Positions 6,951 to 15,435 of a DNA stretch of 37,351 nucleotides are shown here, one piece after another. The first letter of the stretch is position 1; each line of letters opens with the position of its first letter. Source of the stretch: an uncultured Gardnerella sp. (GTDB taxonomy: Bacteria > Actinomycetota > Actinomycetes > Actinomycetales > Bifidobacteriaceae). The stretch is taken from positions 1 to 37,351 of the forward strand of contig CAMYED010000002.1 in NCBI GenBank assembly GCA_947254595.1. Direction: 5' to 3'. The notes beneath the pieces were generated by a model. It saw only the letters and a program-made list of their open reading frames with translations. It had not been told where the DNA came from and searched no databases. The translations under genes were made by a program, and so were the position numbers.

Positions 6951-8765
6951 TCACTCCCCTTTCGTTTCGAATCCTGCAGACTTGCCGCTTTGTAATCCCA
7001 GCTGCTTCCTGTAAATCTCCCAGTATCTTCCGTGCTGAGCCACAAGCTCCGCGTGAGTGCCGCGCTCTACGATTTTTCCGTGATCTAGCACAACAATCAT
7101 GTCTGCATCTTTTACGGATGAGATTCTGTGCGCAATAGTGATTACTGTGCGCGTGCCGTCGAGTTTCTTTAGCTCCTGCTGAATATGTTCTTCTGTTTCC
7201 ATGTCTACAGCTGAAGTTGTGTCATCCATAATTAGGATTGCAGGATTGTTTGCTAAAGCGCGAGCTAAGCTAAGCCTCTGCTTTTGGCCGCCCGAAAGGC
7301 CAACTCCGCGCTCTCCTACTACAGTTTCGTAGCCTTCTGGCATGCTCATAATAAAATCGTCGGCTGCTGCGATTCTTGCCATTCTGCGGATTGTATCGTC
7401 TAATTCTTTGCAATTTTCTTTATTTTGAAGCAAACCAAAGCTAATATTTCCTGCAATTGTGTCCGAAAACAGGAAAGTTTCCTGAGCTACTATGCTGACT
7501 TCGTTTCGTAAACTTTCTAGCGGCCATTCGCGCACGTCTTTTCCGTCGATTAAAACGCGTCCGCGCGTCGGGTCGTAAAATCTTGCAATAAGGCTTACGA
7601 GAGTTGATTTTCCAGACCCAGTTTCGCCAAGAATACCAAGTTTGCTTCCAGCAGGAACGCGTAAATCAATATTTTGTAAAATTTGAGAGTCTTGATCGTC
7701 CGGGAACGCAAAATCAACATGCTCAAAAGTGATTTCGCCTTTGATTTTTACGCTTGCGCCCGTTTCTTTTGGAAGATTAATATGCGATTCTTGCGTAAGA
7801 AGCTTTCGAATATTAACGCAGCCTGCGTTAAAACGCTGCCAGTCGTTAATAAGCCATCCCGTCATTCGTACAGGCATATTAAGCATCCAAAGGAAGCTGT
7901 TAAAAGTAACGAATGTTCCTAAAGTCATGCTGCCGTTCAAAACAAGCCATCCGCCGAAGCCAACTGTTATAAGCTCGAGCACAAATCCCATTCCGTCAAG
8001 CCAAGGCATGTATTTTTGCGTGTTTTTTGCAAGCGTAATATTTCGATTAAAGTAGTCTTCGTTACATTCGTCGAATTTTTTGGTTTCGTAAGCCTCGCGC
8101 ACAAAAGCTTTTACAACACGATTACCTTCAATATTTTCTTCCACCATTGAATTCATGCGCGCAAAAGATTCGCGAATTGCAAGGAATTTTGGCCTAGCTT
8201 TTTTGCCCATAACTCTTGCAAGCAGGAACAAGAATGGCGTTATTGACATAAGCGCTAAAGCAAGCTGCCATTGGATTGAAAACATTATTACTAGCGCAAG
8301 CACGAACATTACTAAGCAATCTAACGCCATATACGAAACCCAGCTTAAAATATGGCGAATCGCATCCGTATCCGAAGTCATTCGGCTCATAATATCGCCT
8401 GTGCGCGTGTGATTAAAGTACGTGAAGTCCAAAGAGTGCAGCTTTTCGTACTCGTCGCTTACTAGGCGGTACACGGCGTTTTGGCCAAATCTTTCCATTT
8501 GAAGCTGGTAAATGTACCTTGAGCCTACGCGAATAATCATCATTGCAACCATCAGTACACATACGCCAACAAGCAGATTATGCTGTTTACCAATAATGAT
8601 TTTGTCTACAATAAAGCCCGAAAGTAGTGGCATTGTCATTGCCATTGTGTCGTTAATTGTAAAAAGTATAAGCGATACGCCTACTCTCCACATGTCTGGC
8701 TTGCAGTATTGCAATACCCAGCGCACGTTGTTCGCGTCTTTGCGTTGATTTGGGTTGACGTACAT
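6951..8765 (-). CDS. ABC exporter half-transporter, degenerate-site subunit
   Basis: A 604-residue exporter half with six predicted membrane segments (about residues 25-310) and an ABC domain. Walker A is GETGSGKST (380-388), the signature is an intact LSGGQ (490-494), and the H-loop histidine is about 546. Walker B ends LIMDD, so aspartate 515 replaces the catalytic glutamate. This is the classical partner pattern: its own Walker B with the other subunit's LSAGQ would make the weak site, while the partner's DE and this LSGGQ make the active one. The start has AAAGGAG 10 nt upstream. First gene of the two-gene operon. Confidence 0.9.
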   Translation of the reverse strand: MYVNPNQRKDANNVRWVLQYCKPDMWRVGVSLILFTINDTMAMTMPLLSGFIVDKIIIGKQHNLLVGVCVLMVAMMIIRVGSRYIYQLQMERFGQNAVYRLVSDEYEKLHSLDFTYFNHTRTGDIMSRMTSDTDAIRHILSWVSYMALDCLVMFVLALVIMFSIQWQLALALMSITPFLFLLARVMGKKARPKFLAIRESFARMNSMVEENIEGNRVVKAFVREAYETKKFDECNEDYFNRNITLAKNTQKYMPWLDGMGFVLELITVGFGGWLVLNGSMTLGTFVTFNSFLWMLNMPVRMTGWLINDWQRFNAGCVNIRKLLTQESHINLPKETGASVKIKGEITFEHVDFAFPDDQDSQILQNIDLRVPAGSKLGILGETGSGKSTLVSLIARFYDPTRGRVLIDGKDVREWPLESLRNEVSIVAQETFLFSDTIAGNISFGLLQNKENCKELDDTIRRMARIAAADDFIMSMPEGYETVVGERGVGLSGGQKQRLSLARALANNPAILIMDDTTSAVDMETEEHIQQELKKLDGTRTVITIAHRISSVKDADMIVVLDHGKIVERGTHAELVAQHGRYWEIYRKQLGLQSGKSAGFETKGE

Positions 8766-8844
8766 GCGCCGGATTCTCCTTTGTTTGATTTTGCTTTTTG
8801 AAACTCAATCTTAAATTTATACTATTTTCTCACATTAGCATACA

Positions 8845-8885
8845 GAAAAAGATGTGGCGCGCAGCCATAAGACTACACGCCACAT
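8845..8885 (-). terminator. Rho-independent terminator after the peptide-binding lipoprotein gene
   Basis: The stem ATGTGGCG (8852-8859) pairs with CGCCACAT (8878-8885). Read on the minus strand it is followed by a T-run (TTTTTC at 8850-8845). It lies 56 nt past the stop codon of the solute-binding protein gene. Confidence 0.8.
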
Positions 8886-8940
8886 TCTAAGTTAAGCAAT
8901 CAGCTTAGTAAACTTGCGCGAATTATCGCTACAAATTCAC

Positions 8941-10683
8941 TTACTTCTGCCAGCCCATATCCTCTGGGTAGGTGGTTGCGTAACCAGCAGGGCCGTTGTT
9001 AGCGAAGCCCTTCTTGAACACCTGGTAAATAGGAGGAGCGGAAACTGGAAGAGTGCCGTACAAAGCGAGAGATGCAGACTCTGCCTTGTTTGCATACTCA
9101 GTCTGTTCCTTGTAGTCGTAGGTCTTGCCGACCTTATCGAGAATGGCATCAATCTTCTTGTTGCCAACGAGACCGAGGTTGGAATCGCTGTCAGACTTGT
9201 AAATCTGGCTTGCTGCAGACAAGAAGCTCAATGGAGATGGGGACTGCCATGCCAATGGAAGCACCTGGTACTTGTGAGAAGCAACAACCTCGGAGAACTT
9301 AGCAACAGCCTGGTTCACAGTCTTGCACTTGATGCCAGCCTTCTTCATCATGGCCTGGAATGCGTTAGCAAGAGCTGCCTGAGTAGAATCGTCGCCGAAG
9401 AAGGTGAAGGAAATCTCAAGAGTCTTGCCATTCTTGGCGTAGTAGCCATCCTTGCCCATCTTGTAGCCAGCAGCTTCAAGGGTCTTCTTAGCGTTTTCGG
9501 TGTTGTACTTGCCGTCAGCAGGAAGATTGTTCTTGTAGCCAGCCTGGAACATGGAGAGAAGCTCAGAACCTGGCTGCTCGCTCTTCCAGTTCATGCCCTG
9601 GAACTGAATCTTGTTGTAGGTAGCAACGTCGAATGCCTGAACAATAGCCTTACGAACTGCAAGCTCGTTAAGTGGCTTGGACTTGGCGTTGAAGTTAAGC
9701 ACGCGAACCTTGGTGCTGTAGCCGTAACGGAGCTGAGCGCCCTTAACGCTACGAGCAGACTTGATTGCGTCCTTAGCAGAAATGGTATCGGTTACAGCAT
9801 CGATTTCACCGTTCTGGAAGGCGTTCAAAGCTGCAGTATCTTCCATACGCTTTACAACGACCTTATCGAGCTTTGCCTTCTTACCCCACCACTTTGGATT
9901 GCGGGTGAAAACAACCTGATTTTCGGTTGCGGATTCAATCTGGAATGGACCTGCACCCCACTCGTTGTGAGGATTGTTTACCCAACCCTGGTTGAAGGTC
10001 TTAACGTCACCGGCCTTTGGATGAACCAGTGGAGCGAAAAGCATTTCCCATGTTGCGCATGGCTTCTCATAAGTCACTATAACCTGCTTTGGAGTGGAAC
10101 CTTGTTCAACACTCTTGATGCAGTCATAGCCTTCAGTACTTGGGACGGAGTAATCCTTGTTCTTTCCGTTCAAAGCCTGCCAAGTAGCCTTAAATGCGGT
10201 GTAATCAATATCAGTGCCGTCGTTCCACTTGGCCTTTGGGTTCAAGTTGTACTGAACAACGAGTGGCTTATCGCTAACCTTCTTGACGGAAGTGATGTAG
10301 TCAGGGTTGTACTTAAGCTTTTCACCCTTAACGGTGTCATAAGCCATAAGATTTGGCTGGTAGAAGCCCCACAAAGTAGCCATGTAACCAGAGTTACCAT
10401 CGTTAGAAGCGTAATTCCAGTTTGGGCCGAGAACAGGAAGAGCAACGGTGTAAGTGCCGCCGTCCTTAACGTTGTCACGTGCCTGTGGATTATCGTAACG
10501 CTTGTTGACATCTGGCATTGGAAGTTCGCCAGTGTAAGAAGTGTCAACACCAGCAGCTGGCTCTTCAGTCATACCTGCTTTACCAGCATCGTTAGTAGCA
10601 CCACCGCAAGCGCCGAGCAGCATTGCAACAGAAAGTGCAGCTGCGGCAAATACAGTCAGTTTACCTGCATTTGTATTTTTCAT
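8941..10683 (-). CDS. oppA: Oligopeptide ABC transporter substrate-binding lipoprotein (SBP family 5)
   Basis: A 580-residue secreted lipoprotein. It has an N-terminal basic and hydrophobic signal and the lipobox LLGAC with the lipidated cysteine at residue 26. The rest has the look of family-5 peptide/nickel binding proteins: TYTVALP near the start, YNLNPKAKWNDGTDIDYTAFKATWQALNG, and NEWGAGPFQIES. The start at 10683 is chosen because GAGAGG lies 4 nt upstream and it leaves a normal lipoprotein signal; the longer frame to 10815 does not. It lies downstream of the permease/ATPase genes but behind a terminator and its own promoter, which would let the binding protein be made in excess. Confidence 0.92.
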   Translation of the reverse strand: MKNTNAGKLTVFAAAALSVAMLLGACGGATNDAGKAGMTEEPAAGVDTSYTGELPMPDVNKRYDNPQARDNVKDGGTYTVALPVLGPNWNYASNDGNSGYMATLWGFYQPNLMAYDTVKGEKLKYNPDYITSVKKVSDKPLVVQYNLNPKAKWNDGTDIDYTAFKATWQALNGKNKDYSVPSTEGYDCIKSVEQGSTPKQVIVTYEKPCATWEMLFAPLVHPKAGDVKTFNQGWVNNPHNEWGAGPFQIESATENQVVFTRNPKWWGKKAKLDKVVVKRMEDTAALNAFQNGEIDAVTDTISAKDAIKSARSVKGAQLRYGYSTKVRVLNFNAKSKPLNELAVRKAIVQAFDVATYNKIQFQGMNWKSEQPGSELLSMFQAGYKNNLPADGKYNTENAKKTLEAAGYKMGKDGYYAKNGKTLEISFTFFGDDSTQAALANAFQAMMKKAGIKCKTVNQAVAKFSEVVASHKYQVLPLAWQSPSPLSFLSAASQIYKSDSDSNLGLVGNKKIDAILDKVGKTYDYKEQTEYANKAESASLALYGTLPVSAPPIYQVFKKGFANNGPAGYATTYPEDMGWQK

Positions 10684-10731
10684 GATTCCTCTCATTCCCC
10701 GGATGATGTCCGTCTTCCGGTATGTTGTATG

Positions 10732-10760
10732 AGTATATACAACTCTATGACATTCGACAA
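10732..10760 (-). promoter_or_regulatory. Promoter of the peptide-binding lipoprotein gene
   Basis: On the minus strand, TTGTCG (10760-10755) and TATACT (10737-10732) are separated by 17 nt. It would give a leader of about 40 nt. The leader holds CCGG repeats that can pair around a short loop. Confidence 0.7.
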
Positions 10761-10916
10761 ATCGTTTTCGCAAAATATTGATTTTTTTCTTTTTAAGTTT
10801 ATGAAAATTAGGCAAAAAAGAATAATTTATTATCTATAATGGGCAAAACAGAAAATTTTTTAGTTTATTTTGGCTAAAAAACAAAATATATTACGTTTTT
10901 TAATTTTATGTTACAC

Positions 10917-10952
10917 AAAAAAAATCGCGCATGTTGTAATAAACATGCGCGA
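10917..10952 (-). terminator. Rho-independent terminator of the oppB-oppC-oppDF transcript
   Basis: A perfect 11-bp stem, TCGCGCATGTT (10925-10935) with its complement at 10942-10952 and a 6-nt loop. On the minus strand it is followed by eight T residues. It lies about 55 nt past the stop codon of the fused ATPase gene. Confidence 0.92.
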
Positions 10953-11005
10953 CTAAGCAATTTATTCAGTTTGATGAAGATTAACTAAAATCAACAAATC
11001 ATGAA

Positions 11006-12895
11006 TTACCTAACATTGTCAAAATTATCTTCTTCAGAAAGAATAATACGCTTACGATTCTTCTCAATTTTAGGATCTGGAATTGGCACAGCGCTAATCA
11101 AAGCCTGAGTGTAAGGGTGCTTTGGATTATCAAATACCTCATCCGTTTCGCCAGATTCAACAATTCGACCGTGATACATAACAGCAATTCGGCTAGAAAT
11201 ATGTCGAACAACAGCCATGTTATGAGCCACGAACAAGTAAGCAACGCCAAGCTTATCCTGCAAATCTTCAAGCAAGTTAATAATTCCAGCCTGAATAGAA
11301 ACATCCAAAGCAGACACAGGCTCATCAAGAAGCAAAAGCTTAGGATTCACAGCCAAAGCGCGAGCAATAGCAATACGCTGACGCTGGCCGCCGGAGAACT
11401 GCGTTGGGAAGCGATCAACTTGATCAGGATTCAACTCAACCAATTGCATAAGCTCAGCAATACGCTGGCGAATTTCTTCCTTCGACTTCTTTTGCACAAG
11501 CAAAGGCTCAGCCAAAATATCGTAAACAAGCATACGAGGATCAAGCGAGCTCATTGGATCCTGGAACACGTACTGAATCTTAGAACGAAGTTCGCGACGC
11601 TGCTCACGAGTCAACTTATCGTTCAACTCAGTACCAAAAACTGTAATAGAACCAGACTCAGGCTTCTTCAAGCCCATAATCTCCATCAAAGTCGTGGACT
11701 TACCAGAACCAGACTCGCCAACCAAAGCCACAGTTTCGCCTTCACGAACCTCAATACTCACACCATCAACCGCGCGAACTTCGCCAACCTTACGTCGCAA
11801 GAAGCCGCCGCTAGTAATTGGGAATGTTTTAACCAAGTTCTTAACATCTAAAACAACTTTTCGTTGCTCACGAGGAATGCCTTCAAACATTGGCTTAATT
11901 GGCTTTTCGGTTTCCGCATGAAGCAACGAGCGAACAGTTTCGCTTTCCGCTTCAAGACCCATCATTGTACTGTCGTCGCCACTCTTTTCTTCAGCCATAA
12001 GCATATCCATAGTCGGCTTAGAAATTGGAGTCAAACGACGAGTGCGCTTTTGATCAACGCGAGGAACAGCACCTAACAAGCCAATAGTGTACGGCTGAGT
12101 TGGGTGAGCAAAAATCTCCTCAACGCTATTATGCTCAACCAAATGGCCCGCGTACATAACAATAACTTCGTCTGCAACGCCAGCAATTACGCCCAAATCG
12201 TGAGTAATGAAAATCATTGCAGCGCCGGTTTCGCGCTGAGCTTTCTTCAAAACTTCCAAAACCTGAGCCTGAATAGTCACATCCAAAGCGGTAGTAGGCT
12301 CGTCTGCAATAATAATATCCGGATCGTTAGCAATTGCCATAGCAATCATCACGCGCTGGCGCATACCACCAGAAAACTCGTGAGGGAAAGCCTTCAAACG
12401 CTCAGCCGGCTTAGTAATACCAACCAAATCAAGCAATTCAATAGAACGCTCGCGAATCTGCTCTTCGCTCATGCCCGGGTTATGAATAACCAAAGCTTCC
12501 TTAAGCTGATCACCAATAGAGAAAACTGGAGTTAAAGCAGAAAGAGGATCCTGGAAAACCATGGCAATATTCTTGCCACGAATCTTACTCATCTCAAGAT
12601 CAGTTTTAGTAAGAAGCTCCTCGCCCTTATACTTAACCGAACCTTTAACACTAGCATTCTTGTCGAGTAAGCCCATCACAGCCAAAGAAGTAACCGACTT
12701 ACCGGAACCGGACTCGCCAACGATACCAATAGTCTTTCCGCGGTACAAATCAAAATTCATTCCGCGCACAGCATGCACAGTACCAGCTTCAGAAGCGAAG
12801 CTAACTTGCAAGTCGCGTACTGAAAGCAACGGTTCGTTGTTTTGATCTTCCATCGTGGTTTCTTCCTTAATAGCGTTATTTGCAATATCAGTCAT
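11006..12895 (-). CDS. Fused OppD-OppF peptide ABC transporter ATPase
   Basis: A 629-residue cytoplasmic protein with two ABC ATPase domains in one chain, which power the OppBC channel. Domain 1 has Walker A GESGSGKSV (about 60-68), signature FSGGMRQR and Walker B IIIADEP. Domain 2 has GESGSGKST, FSGGQRQR and LLLLDEP. Each domain is followed by the oligopeptide-type C-terminal extension (HPTQPYTIGLLGAVP and HPYTQALISAVP). Many bacteria encode the two halves separately. The ATG at 12895 has GGAG 8 nt upstream. A GTG at 12904 and a second ATG at 12853 (MEDQNN, with GGAAG before it) are alternatives. Third gene of the opp operon, 21 nt after oppC. Confidence 0.93.
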   Translation of the reverse strand: MTDIANNAIKEETTMEDQNNEPLLSVRDLQVSFASEAGTVHAVRGMNFDLYRGKTIGIVGESGSGKSVTSLAVMGLLDKNASVKGSVKYKGEELLTKTDLEMSKIRGKNIAMVFQDPLSALTPVFSIGDQLKEALVIHNPGMSEEQIRERSIELLDLVGITKPAERLKAFPHEFSGGMRQRVMIAMAIANDPDIIIADEPTTALDVTIQAQVLEVLKKAQRETGAAMIFITHDLGVIAGVADEVIVMYAGHLVEHNSVEEIFAHPTQPYTIGLLGAVPRVDQKRTRRLTPISKPTMDMLMAEEKSGDDSTMMGLEAESETVRSLLHAETEKPIKPMFEGIPREQRKVVLDVKNLVKTFPITSGGFLRRKVGEVRAVDGVSIEVREGETVALVGESGSGKSTTLMEIMGLKKPESGSITVFGTELNDKLTREQRRELRSKIQYVFQDPMSSLDPRMLVYDILAEPLLVQKKSKEEIRQRIAELMQLVELNPDQVDRFPTQFSGGQRQRIAIARALAVNPKLLLLDEPVSALDVSIQAGIINLLEDLQDKLGVAYLFVAHNMAVVRHISSRIAVMYHGRIVESGETDEVFDNPKHPYTQALISAVPIPDPKIEKNRKRIILSEEDNFDNVR

Positions 12896-12916
12896 GTTTA
12901 TCACTCCAAACGCTCG

Positions 12917-13864
12917 TTAGTCGGCCTTACCAACAGACCTAGAATATGGATCAATGGCATCACGCAAACCGTCACCAATAAGCTGCACGGAGAAGGTTAG
13001 CAAAACAAGCACTGCAGACGGCACCAAAAGCACCCACGGAGAAGTCTGCACAACGCTTTGGCCAGCATTAAGCAAAGTACCAAGAGAAGTATCCGGAGCC
13101 TTAATACCAAGACCCAAGAAGCTCAAAGCAGTTTCACCATTAATAGCACCAATAACGCCAAGAACAGTGTTAATAATCAAAACAGAGCCCAAGTTTGGAA
13201 CCAAATGGCGAACAATAATGCGGAATGAAGAAACGCCCTCGAACTTAGCTGCACGAACATACTCACGTTCACGCAAGCTCAAAGTCAACGTACGAAGCGT
13301 ACGAGCGTAACCAATCCAACCAAAAGCGGTTAAGCCAAATGCCAACCACAACCAATCGCTACCACCACTAGAAGCACTAATGATTAAAGCAATCAGCAGG
13401 AAGGAAGGAACAATCAGCAGCATGTCCAAAAGCCACATACCAACCTGCTCGAACCATCCTTCGAAGTAAGAAATAGCAGTACCAACCAAAGCAGCAATAA
13501 CTGTAATGGTAATAGAGCTAACAATACCAATGGAAAGTGAACGGCCAAGTCCGCGCACAACCATTGCGTACATGTCTGAACCGCCTGGCGTAGTGCCGAG
13601 CCAATGCTCTGCAGAAGGAGGAGTTGCGAGAGAAGAAAAGTCTGGTTCGTCGTAGCTCCACTTTGAAATCTTTGAGCCAAACAAAGCAAAAAGAATCAAA
13701 ATTACGAGCATAACCAAGCCCACAACTGCAGACGGGCGACGGAAGAATCGACGCGTATAAAGCGTCATCTTACCAGTGCGCTTAAAGTTGCCCCAGGCAC
13801 CAGCAGTAGCTTTTTTATCTGCAGCAGACTCAAGAGGCTCTGAAGATACATCTTTTTTATTCAT
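12917..13864 (-). CDS. oppC: Peptide ABC transporter permease, OppC-like
   Basis: A 315-residue inner-membrane permease. The hydrophilic N-terminus (about 45 residues) is followed by a first membrane segment (SAVVGLVMLVILILFALFG) and then the BPD-transporter core. The ATPase-contacting EAA-type loop reads YVRAAKFEGVSSFRIIVRHLVPN. With OppB it forms the peptide channel. An AGGTGA site lies 8 nt before the ATG. It sits 24 nt after oppB and 21 nt before the fused ATPase gene, in one transcript. Confidence 0.93.
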   Translation of the reverse strand: MNKKDVSSEPLESAADKKATAGAWGNFKRTGKMTLYTRRFFRRPSAVVGLVMLVILILFALFGSKISKWSYDEPDFSSLATPPSAEHWLGTTPGGSDMYAMVVRGLGRSLSIGIVSSITITVIAALVGTAISYFEGWFEQVGMWLLDMLLIVPSFLLIALIISASSGGSDWLWLAFGLTAFGWIGYARTLRTLTLSLREREYVRAAKFEGVSSFRIIVRHLVPNLGSVLIINTVLGVIGAINGETALSFLGLGIKAPDTSLGTLLNAGQSVVQTSPWVLLVPSAVLVLLTFSVQLIGDGLRDAIDPYSRSVGKAD

Positions 13865-13888
13865 ATCAAATTCACCTACACTGTTCTG

Positions 13889-14872
13889 CTAGTTCAAACG
13901 AATACGTGGGTCGAGCCAAGCAGAGAAGACATCTGCAAGCAGAGCACCAACTAATGTACATACAGCACCAAACGCTGCAATAGCAACAGAACCGTTAATA
14001 TCGTTCTGCATAATGGTCTGAACGAAGTAGCTACCAAGGCCGTTAATAGCAAACACGGTTTCAGTAATCACAGCACCCGTAAACACGCCTGCAATAGAGA
14101 AGGCGACGTCAACAGCTGTTGGAATCAAAGAAGTACGCAAAGCGTGGCGGCGAATAGCCAAATTCAAAGGTAAGCCCTTAGCGCGAGCCGTACGAACGTA
14201 ATCAGCATTCATAGTATCGAGAAGATACGTGCGCTGCGTTAAATGATACCCAACCATGCCAGGAATTGTCATAACAATCGTCGGCAAAATCAAATGCTGA
14301 AGGAAGTCAAGAAGGAACATGAACGGGTCAGAACCCTGGTAAGAGTGCAAACCAGTAACGTAGAAAAGTCGCACGCCTGTTGCGTGGTTAATGCTAATAG
14401 CAGCAAGCACAACCATCAAACCCAAAACTGCTGCAGGAACAACCAACAGGAAGGTTGCTGTGGAATTAAGAACTCGATCTTGCCACTTGTACTGACGGAT
14501 AGCAGTGTAAACACCAACGCTAACACCTAAAACAATACCAAGAATTGTGGCACCAGTAACCAGCTGAACAGATGCGCCAATACGAGACATAATTGCCGGG
14601 CCAACTGGAGCCTGATCTGGGCTCAATCCCCAATCCCACTTAGTAAAAATGTTGTAAATCCAACGGCAATAACGAGTAAACACTGGAGTCTGGTCGTTAA
14701 TATTTGCCAAATCCAAAGAACGGTTGATTGATGCAATAGGTGGATGCGGATGCCTAGACATATAGTTCGAACGCGGTCTCATAAAAGCACTCGCCAAGAA
14801 ATACGTCATGGATACGGCAACAAACAACATCACCACATAATTCAGGCATCGCTTAACGATGTATCGTATCAT
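13889..14872 (-). CDS. oppB: Peptide ABC transporter permease, OppB-like
   Basis: A 327-residue permease with an N-terminal membrane segment, a periplasmic stretch and the conserved BPD core. The EAA-type loop is VRTARAKGLPLNLAIRRHALRTSL, cited here by its ends V227-region to L-terminal half of the core. OppB-type proteins form half of the peptide channel. Its own ATG lacks a strong ribosome-binding site. Instead it overlaps the stop codon of a 9-codon upstream ORF (ATGA), which has a perfect GGAGGT, so translation is probably coupled. First long gene of the opp operon. Confidence 0.9.
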   Translation of the reverse strand: MIRYIVKRCLNYVVMLFVAVSMTYFLASAFMRPRSNYMSRHPHPPIASINRSLDLANINDQTPVFTRYCRWIYNIFTKWDWGLSPDQAPVGPAIMSRIGASVQLVTGATILGIVLGVSVGVYTAIRQYKWQDRVLNSTATFLLVVPAAVLGLMVVLAAISINHATGVRLFYVTGLHSYQGSDPFMFLLDFLQHLILPTIVMTIPGMVGYHLTQRTYLLDTMNADYVRTARAKGLPLNLAIRRHALRTSLIPTAVDVAFSIAGVFTGAVITETVFAINGLGSYFVQTIMQNDINGSVAIAAFGAVCTLVGALLADVFSAWLDPRIRLN

Positions 14873-14898
14873 TGTGACTCTTTTCTACGCCTAGCCAT
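14869..14898 (-). CDS. Nine-codon leader ORF (MARRRKESQ) coupled to oppB
   Basis: The best ribosome-binding site of the operon, GGAGGT (14909-14904), lies 5 nt before ATG at 14898. That frame reads MARRRKESQ and stops at TGA 14871-14869, which overlaps the oppB ATG (14872-14870). The peptide is very basic, with three consecutive arginines at residues 3-5 and CGT, AGG and AGA codons among them. It may simply deliver ribosomes to oppB, or sense arginine or ribosome stalling. That it is translated is inference from the sequence. Confidence 0.6.
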   Translation of the reverse strand: MARRRKESQ

Positions 14899-15435
14899 TG
14901 TTTACCTCCATTTGGCATGCTGCAAATCGTTAAATCTACATCATAACCGCTTTAGCGTTTCGCCTTCAAAAGGGCGCGCTTGAACTGACCCTCGTCAATC
15001 CGGGACACATAATTAGTATATTTTTAGCCAAGCTATGTACAAAGAGCTTAACAGAAAATATTTTTGTAACATACCTTTTGGCAAAATTAGCAATGTATTA
15101 CATACTTATACAAATAGTAAGCACATTATAAACGTAAGTAAAAAACGCAGAATACCAAGGATTCTCAAGAATAAACTTTTATAAAAATTAAAATATTTTC
15201 AATACAAAAGCCATTTTCCAATATAAAAATACACATTAATTCTAACTATAATAAATTCAAAATTTAATCATAAAAACAGAATATTTAACGAAAAAGTTAC
15301 ACATTTACAAAAATATTTAATGTTATTCTTATAAATGCCGGAAATAGGCGCAAATAAGAAACACACGCAAGACATTGTGCAGGATACAATAACTGTTATT
15401 CGTACTGTCAACACTAAAGGAGAGCTGGAAAACTC
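14899..15435. other. AT-rich divergent intergenic region between opp operon and pepC
   Basis: About 540 bp between divergent genes. The opp leader and promoter occupy 14899-15042. From about 15045 to 15340 the DNA is strongly AT-rich with TATAAT-like strings on both strands (for example TATAAT at 15247-15252 on the plus strand). I could not choose one pepC promoter with confidence. AAAGGAG at 15417-15423 lies 12 nt before the pepC ATG. No gene is recognisable here. Confidence 0.6.
15015..15042 (-). promoter_or_regulatory. Candidate promoter of the opp operon
   Basis: On the minus strand, TTGTAC (15042-15037) and TATACT (15020-15015) are 16 nt apart. Transcription would start near 15008. The leader would then be about 110 nt, containing a GC-richer stretch (CGCC...GGCG) before the leader ORF. 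Confidence 0.6.

Larger units (their letters stand above)
10684..11005. other. Intergenic region with promoter and terminator
   Basis: A 322-bp AT-rich spacer. It holds the promoter and leader of the binding-protein gene (10684-10760) and the terminator of the upstream ATPase gene (10917-10952). Between them, about 10770-10915, is A/T-rich sequence in which I see no gene. Confidence 0.7.

Noticed and set aside
8914..10839. A 641-codon open frame on the plus strand across the peptide-binding protein gene
   Set aside because: It is antisense to a clear lipoprotein gene with signal peptide, lipobox, promoter and terminator. Its translation resembles no known family and follows from codon bias of the true gene.
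14899..15008. T-box or amino-acid riboswitch in the opp leader
   Set aside because: No T-box motif or known riboswitch core was recognised. The short leader ORF is the only supported element.
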